In this document: one piece after another, positions 41,601-50,600 of the stretch | How the letters are laid out: each line of letters starts with the position of its first letter | Position numbering within the stretch: position 1 is the first letter of the stretch | Source of the DNA: Phallusia fumigata | Taxonomy: Eukaryota; Chordata; Ascidiacea; Phlebobranchia; Ascidiidae | DNA length: 63,144 nt | Assembly (NCBI GenBank): GCA_008931825.1 | Contig: QXVZ01034327.1 | Span: forward strand, 1 to 63,144 | Reading direction: 5' to 3' | Position numbers and translations under genes: made by a program | The notes under the pieces: model-generated | Databases searched by the model: none | Told to the model about the DNA's origin: nothing | Seen by the model: the letters and a program-made list of their open reading frames with translations, nothing else

Positions 41601-44600
41601 AGCAAACCTGACTGACTGCTTGTCACCTACAACAAACAGCTCATTTAAAGCCTGTTAAAAACGACTTAACTGGCACTAAAGGTGCAGCTTTTATATTTTT
41701 ATACCACATAAATTTAAAGCCATCGCTATCATAAATTAAAGTTGATCACAATCACAGTGATGTGATTGCACAATAATAGCAAACAGTTGCTTAAAACATA
41801 ATAATAGTCATCTAAATCCAGGGTTATGTCACTCCAAGGTAACCTAAGAATTTCATATGTTTGTTGCAAAAACTGCAGAAATTGCAAATGAAGGCATAAC
41901 TCAAACGGTCTAAGGAGCACTGTAACTTTTGTTAAACTTTCGCTTTTATTCGCGTTGCTTTCAACAAAGTTTCTTTTTACCTCAACAATGTGTTATCGAC
42001 AAGATGCATCTTCACATTAGTCCTTTAATTAAGCAGACTATTGTATCAGTTATCTACTAATGTCCACCAACAAAAATATACAGGCAGTAATGGCTGACGA
42101 AATAACGCTTTAGTTGCATGAGGATAATTGTTGTGGGGTAACAAAAGTTCTATGCCTAATCTGAGTTTATGGGTTAAAAACTACTATCAGAGCAGTGTCT
42201 TCTACTATCAGTGAGTATGTTTTGATGTGAAACATCTTAATACCACTGTGATGCAGCAAATGCAAGTTTAGTGAGGCATAGCCCATGTCTGACGGTCTTC
42301 ATCAGCAAGTTTCATTTATTTGCATAGGAAATCCCAAGGGTGGCAGCCATTATAAAAATTTTATGATACCACACAAAAAATTTCCTGATTCGTTTTTATA
42401 TTCTTGCTTTCAAAACATACATTTCTTGTGTCGACACAAGGATTTTTTGAAGACTTGTTAACAGCAAGGACATGCGAGGCGAGCAAATTAAATTTTTTTT
42501 CGTTCATAAAACAACGCACGTTGAAGTTCCATTTTGCACGCCTTATGTGCTATATGCACAGATAATATTAGCGATAACAGATAGTATAATGACATTACAA
42601 CCCAACAGGCGTACAATGTGTAATTTGATCATGTGTCAGGCTGCTTGGAATTAATAGTTTCGCCACCGCAGTTTCGCCACCACTAGGGATATTCAAAGTA
42701 GAATAATTGGCTATTCTAGAATAGTTGTTTCGAATCTAGAATATCGAATCCATGTCTTATATTAATTTTGGAGCATGACATACAAAAATTGCATGTAACA
42801 AAAGAACAATAAATGAATGTTTACTTAACTTTTTAAAGGTACCTTTTACTTTCTACAACATCTCTTGTAATCAAGGGCGATTTTTCTTGAAACATCTAAA
42901 CAATGTCAGACATGCAGTCGTTACAGTTACGTGTGAAGTTTAACAACGTTTGTAAGCAAAAAGCCTAAGCCAGTAAGGCAACTACTATTTTCCGCACTGA
43001 CACCACCACAAATTTACTAAAACAAGCTGCACAATCAACGTTGCTTTTGAATTTTTGCTGATGTTGCAGAATATCGTTGCGATTGTCGTTATTTACTGTT
43101 ACGTTTAACACGGCTTAGAATTTGACAAAAAGGAATTTTGTATCGGCGAACAGCGTTGTAAATGTTACTCGCATACACACAAAAGACTGACAAATTGCCA
43201 TGCTCATTTTTGATAATCAGAAATAATATCGGTTCCAATTACCCGATATAAACGGCAAATTTGGATATGATATTCTACTCTGAACATCCCTAGCCACCAC
43301 TTAAAAAAATTGCCAAAAAATCAATGCCTATGGCTGAGGGGGTGCTAAAACACCAAACTCTCCCCCATAGGAGTTGATTCCCAGGGTGTCAGGGGTGGTG
43401 ACCACCCCACTAAAAATTTATAGGGTGGCAGCCATTATAAAAAGTGTATGATGCCACCCCTGAAATCTGCTGGATTTATTATGACCAGTTCACACCAAAC
43501 ATGTGCGAGGCAAGCGTTGTAAATATGTTTCCATTCAGAATAAGAGGTTTAAGAATCAAAATGTGTATGTTAAAAAAACATGATCAATCTGTTTGAATTT
43601 GGCTCAAAAAGTGGCTAAAACATTTATCCATGTATTTAATTTTATCATTACTTTTTTAGGAATAATCATATTTCAACATCATTAATGTGTCCACTATTAA
43701 CATATTCACTGCTACGGGATATTAATATGATCCACTTCTACTTGCCAAAGGGAGACATAATAAGTATAATTAGACTAAAAAAACTTAATCCGAGTTATAC
43801 TGTAGCTGGCACTGACAATAAAATTTTCAACAAATATGCCTACTACAAGTTGTCACATACTAAAAAAATCTTGAAAAAAAGAGTTTGATGGACATTAACA
43901 CTCCCCAGTGCAATTATAAAAACTTTCCCGCTGTGTTCCACTCTAAGGCCAATCATGCTGGTGCAACATCCATTTATGTAGAAACTACAACTTTCTCAAT
44001 TAGTGTTTTAGAGCATTTCGGACGGACAATTGTTGCTTGATTCAGTATATGTTTATTCAGTTTAGAAAAAAAACAAGCCTAATGTTAAAACATCAATAAA
44101 TGGTAAAGAAAGTATTATTTCTGTTGTCTGATATATAGATGTGTTACTTCATATATTTCCTGGCTGGTAGCATGATACAGGTTAACTCATGTTTAAAATA
44201 CAAAAAAGGGTATCTCTGGTGTTGCCGCAACTGGCTCACAATCATAGATGCCGAACACGGGTATGCAGCTTACCTGAGAATCTGACTAACATTCGCCATG
44301 CATTATTTACTGTTGAGAAATTCTTTTGAACTTCAAACCATACATAACAAACGCCAATGATTTTAATCCAGTCGGCACCAAGAGTAGGTAATTAATAAAT
44401 AGATTACTAATTTGCAACCAACTTTATAATTTCAGATGTGTGCGGATCCCTTTCCCTCGCAAAAAGAATCATACAAAAAAGCTAGCTAAGGACACAATGG
44501 GAAAAAGTGACAATGATATAGCAAAAATATAATAATCAAACAGACTAGACAATTCCATGAAAGTTGCCCTTGTAGATTGAGATCTGAGTTTAAACAACCT

Positions 44601-47600
44601 TAGAATCGAGTGGGAACAAACTAATACCCAAGTCAACTAAGTAGTTAAAAATGTTTACCTGTTATAGATCCTATACATCCAGCTACACTTCCCAATCCTG
44701 AAAGCAAAGGCTTGGCTTCATCAAAACCTTAAAGCATAAAATTGAGATCACAAAAAAGGTGAAGTTAGAACCCACAACTTTATTGATAAAAAGATACGAA
44801 ACAACTCTGCCATTTTGCAAGTTATCATGACCTATTCAACGCTATGTCACTTTAAGTGCAGGAAATCACAAACGTTTGTGACCAAAGTCCTGGGGCAAAC
44901 CTGCAGAGCAGAAAAAAATGGTAAACCATTTTAGGTCTCATTCAGAAAAACAAACTTTTCAAACAATGGCAGCTCCAAGAAAACATGACATATATACCTG
45001 GGTTTGCAAGATTTTTCTTTCCAACCATATCTCCAATCATACTTCCGACTATTCCACCAAGAACACCAACAAATGTACCTTAAATCATTAAAAATCAAGT
45101 TTTCTGTTAAATTCCATTTTCAAATATACATGTTTTAAATAAAGCAGATAATATTTACCAATTCCCTTGTTTGGATTTCGCTCCATCTTGCATACAAATG
45201 GACTGAGATATGAAATTATAAACTCAAGATCAGATATTGCAGTTGAATCATAGAAAAATGGAGGAACTGAAAAAATTCATAACCACTATCAAGTACGAAG
45301 CAAAAAGTATAAATGGTCCAACAAAATCATAAAAATTTGATTCTATTTAAATTGGTGGCCTCTAAACATGAGAGGTTATATAAATCAGTTGCAAAACATA
45401 CAGATATTTATTACCCTTGAAATACTACATTTAAATTTAAGCTATAATAATAATTAAGCAGCTCACAAAATCATATCGGCTTTCTGCTTTTATATTGATG
45501 AAGTATAATAATTTACCTCATTAAAAGCTAATTACACTTTTTGCAATTTCATAAAAAAATGTTTACCTCCATCAGCACTTGGCATGAGTTTCATTGCTTC
45601 CTCGAATGACTTGAATAAGGCTGGATACCGTGATAAATCTAAAACAATACAAACAAACCTTTATACCAAAGAACAAAACACCCTAAAACATGCATTACAG
45701 CAGTGTGTGTGATCTTTCGGAGTTTCTAGATAGTTATTTCTTTGCATTCTAATTACATTCCAATGTATTACATTGTCATTAATTTCTTCATCTTGGTTTT
45801 TCCTAGTTTGATATTTAGGGTTAGGATTTTTACATGTATTTGTGCTTTAACCAGAACGGGTGGTTTGCCACATGTTGCCATTTCATATACACCACAACCA
45901 TAGGCGTCGATTTTTTAGCAATTTTTTTTCGTGAGGGGTGGCATAAAGATCAAATCTAAGCGGTCTGACACGTGATAAAATTACACAACGTACCCCTGTT
46001 GGTTCGTAGCATTTTTATACTATCTGTTATCGCTAATATTATCGGTGCTTATAGCACAAGAGACGCGCAATACGGGACTTCCTTCTGCGTTGTTTAACAA
46101 ACAAAAAAAAGGATTGATGGGCAACTAAACCCAACAGTTCGGAAACAACATGTGTTAGACACGGTTAAGCATCGGTACGGGGCAGTATGCCAACCGACAA
46201 TTAACCACAACCACCCTTGCAACATAACGGTCCTGGTAATATATTATTGTTACACTTTTTGTGATTTAAACATGAAATAAAACAACCAAGATACAAAAAG
46301 ATTTATAAACCTAAAAGGGTCAAAGTTCAATAAGACGTGGCTGGTAAACCTTTTTCAAGCCACGGCCCCAAACCCAAATCAGCCAGGTCCCATTGATGTA
46401 CTAATTTCCACTTGCAATAGGAAACAGTCAAACAGAGTAACTTGCATTTACTATGGCGTGATAAAGTGAGGCAAAGACAAAAGACTGTGATGGAACAAAA
46501 ACATTTATTCGTGTGCAGCACAGTGAATCATAGCTTTGTTCTCATCAATAAAATACAATTTCTCATGTCGGCATAGGCATCAATTTTTCAGCATTCTTTC
46601 GTGTGAGATGGCTAAGTGATCGAAGGTGGTCTGACAAGTGATGAAATATTATCGGTGGATATAGCACAAGAGACGCACAAAATGGGACTTCCTTCTGCGT
46701 TGTTTAACGAATGAAAAAAATTGCGTCGCTCGCCTAGCATGTGTTTTCAGAAAATCCTTGTGTCGGTGCAAGCAACAATCCAGTAAATTTCTGGGGTGGC
46801 AGCATAGAATTTTTATAATGGCTGCCACCCTAGAAATTTCCAGTGGGGTGGCCACCACCCCTGCCACCTCAGGATTCGACGCCTCGGGGCGAACAGGGTA
46901 ATCACTAGCTGTCTCCAAGGAAGGGGCCGGTAAGAAACCCAAAATAGTTGTATTTTTGGTCTGAAAGCTGTGTACCTCTCTAACAAAACCTNTAGAATTT
47001 TTATAATGGCTGCCACCCTAGAAATTTCCAGTGGGGTGGCCACCACCCCTGCCACCTCAGGATTCGACGCCTATGACCACAACTCATTTTCCAAAGCATG
47101 GGTCCATACACATGCAAAGTTGTGGATTATGTGTTAACTACCAAGTTTCATTCAACTCCCACAAGCAGTTCATAAATGATTGACTTGTACCACTTTTTGT
47201 TTGAGGTATATGAAAGCCTGAAAAATGTTTTTTGGGGGTGGCTAGAGAGGTAACAACTGTGTCTATGGGGCAAAACACTTCAACTAATACACCAAAATGG
47301 CATGTTACATAAACTGTCTAAATTTCAGCTAATTTGCACCTTTTGGGGGCGAACAGGGTAATCACTAGCTGTCTCCAAGGAAGGGGCCGGTAAGAAACCC
47401 AAAATAGTTGTATTTTTGGTCTGAAAGCTGTGTACCTCTCTAACAAAACCTGGTATTAAGATAAGTCATCTTTACAATGGTGGGTATTTTGTTATATATT
47501 GCTGATATTTTGTTACGGATTTTTATTGTTGCGCTCATTTTAAACCCTGTGTTGTAATTGGTGTTTCATTTTGAACCTTGTGTGCTTATGGTGTATGGCA

Positions 47601-50600
47601 AATACCCAGCATTCCAATTAGGTACCACAGGCACAGTAATTCTTAATCTTATGTTGTGCCTTGCTATGTTAATTGTCAATCGTTCACCTATATAAGAGTG
47701 TACATGTTAGGTTCATGCATTCTATTTACTTGTGTTCGTTTACAATACAACTCATGAAGAATACAACATATCTTATGCATGCAAAGCTCATAAACCATAA
47801 AATCGTTTTGTGGACCCCTAGGGGTCATGTATTGCATGACAGTGCACTTAAACAAATGTTGCCGCTTGGGCTAACTACAGGAAAGTCTACTAATATTAGG
47901 TTGCTAAGAAGTCAACTGCTGCAGACATAGGTTAAACACTGTCGATAATGCACCACACTGACATCTCATACAAACTGTCCAAATTTTGTTTAAATTGGAC
48001 ATTGTTTAATAATTTTACCTATTTCGGGGGGCTTGTGGGCTACCTGCTGGGTTATACGGTAAAACAGGGCTATTTAACAATTTGGACAGGTTGGATTTGT
48101 CTTATTGCATGTTAAAAAAAACATTGAGTTTACAAAGGAACTTTATTTCTGTTGTCTGCCTTATTTTCACAGCATTGTTACATCCAAATAATAAATTGAA
48201 CTCTGATCAGTTGTGCGATTTCAAGAGCCCACACTGCATTCAAAATCTGCACCTACCGTCCGCCATGTATCAAAATGGATGTTATACAAACTGCTCAAAT
48301 TTCATCCAATTGGTTTGTTTGCTGAATAAACCTTAATTTTAACATTCACTAAAATATTATGATAAGTTTTCAGTGGTCCAGTAGAGTAACTGCTTAGGCT
48401 CACGAGTACACAAAAATGGCATGGTATACAATCTTCTGAAAGTTCATCTAATTCAGACATTGTTTAGCAATTTGACCCAATTTAGTGGGCTAGAGGTGTG
48501 GGGCAATAGCGTCAAACAAAAAAGAAATACAACACAATGGCACATTATTGTCAAAATTTCATCTAATTATTACTTTGTTTATTAATTTTTGAGGGGTTAG
48601 TGAGGTAACTGCTGGGGCTACAGAGGTAAAAGCAACAATTAATCCAGCACAATGGCCCAGCTCAAAAATTTTTCCTGATATTGTTAAAAGGCTTGACATC
48701 TCATTTTTGTAGAAGTTTTATTTGCTGGATCAAGGGGTTTCAAGTAAGAAAACCTTATTTTCACTAATGCAAAATTTTAAAAACAGCATTTTTTTAATAT
48801 TGTAAAATTTGTTACATATTTGTTTTGAAATTTTTTATTTGTGATACACGCTATCATGCTAAAAGTTAAACTACTGTTTGAATTTTACTGACTGCAAAAC
48901 ATAGCAATCAAACATAGGTATGCACTGGTCTCTGAGTCACTGTCAGTTCAGAACAGTGATATTTTATAAACCACATTATGTCTTGTGCAAAAAGTAGGCT
49001 TAGTTTAGAAAACTTCCAACAGAAGCCCTGTTTCATTACCTGGTAAATTGTCCAGCCCTTCCAACATAGCTGAAAAATGTTTTTCAGTATTATTCCATAT
49101 GAGAGGATCTAAAGAAAAAAATGTATATCCTCTTTTGAAAGCAAATAAACAAAAAAGACCAAACATTGGTAACTATTGCTCAAGTCAAAGGTGCTTTGGG
49201 GCTAGTGTATAGGATGCAAAGTGGAGGCTCGAAGTAAGCTATTTGCCAATTATGCATTATACACTATTATTTCTTTAATATCAAATCAAAATAAAAAACT
49301 AGAGGGCTTTCACCAGTGGTGTAGCCAGGGGATCTGGAGCTCCCCCTATCCTTTTTTATGTTGTGTGCCCTTATATTTGTCTGACCTGTCTCATCAAATT
49401 AAGCTTTTATTCTTCCCTTTTGCAAATCCCTTGCTTTGTAGACATATACACAATAGAATGTCTTATTCATTTTTCCTCATTTTTGATTGTTTAGGAATTT
49501 TCACATACCCAAGGTAATAACATAATTCTCCACCGACCTTTGGAAATTCCCAAAGCAAAACTAGAAGGGTGGCTTACCATATATAGACATTCTACATGCA
49601 AAAATAGGATATATATCCCAAAATATTTTTAATTGGGTGTTATAGTTACCTGCGCTATATATGACATGATTGCTTCTGCTCATAGGCGAGTTTTGCGAAA
49701 ATGCAAGGTGGCAGATGTACGTCACAACGCCAAGTATTGTGACGTCACACACGTGAACAACAGCAAGAGTCGCNTGAATTGTTTAATTTTATCTTAAACC
49801 TGGCTCGCTGTACGTTTGTTATGTAATAATTTTTCAGTGCTGCAGGTCATACGTCTTACATGGCTATTTAGAACTTGATAGTTAAACAGTCAAATGGAAC
49901 AGGGGCTGGTTACTAACACCGTTGTGACACCGAAAACTGGCTACATTAACAAAACTTACTCGAAATTCTTTCATTTGAAAGGAGTACTCGAAAACAGGGT
50001 ACAACAATGTGCAAAAGGACGAAAATGAGCGTCATTGGAAGCTCCGCAATGTATTTTAGACGATATTCAAAAGTTTATTTTTAAACTCTCCAGGGTCTCC
50101 TGTTTTTTATTGATATTCTCGAAGAAGCGTGGGATTACGAACCGGAATCTCGTATCACTGCTGGCTGTATCTACGAGCGTTTACTTAAAGTAAGGACAAT
50201 GGGTGACGTCAGCTCAGTCATTGATGATGAAGTAGACGAGAAACGACGTATCGAAAAGGAAAACGAAGTTAACAAGATTCCGGAAATTATTTCAACCATT
50301 GTTTGATGTTTGCTTGATATTTTTACATTTTTAATAAAAGGTTGATGCGTTAAACTGTTTGAAACTATTTCTGTCTAGTCTAAAGACAATCCCTTTCTCT
50401 ATTTTCTATTCTTAGAGATCACCAAGTTGTACACTTTTTTTCCTGTATTCTTGTTTTTCTCGTTCGTCAAGTGTCTTTTATAACATCGAATTGTGTTTTG
50501 TGTCATATAATCATGTTTGAACTTGCCAAAAACTGAACAACACCTTTCGATTGATGTGTTTTCTGATCNTCAAAAAATGCAAGGTGGCAGCTACCGTGCC

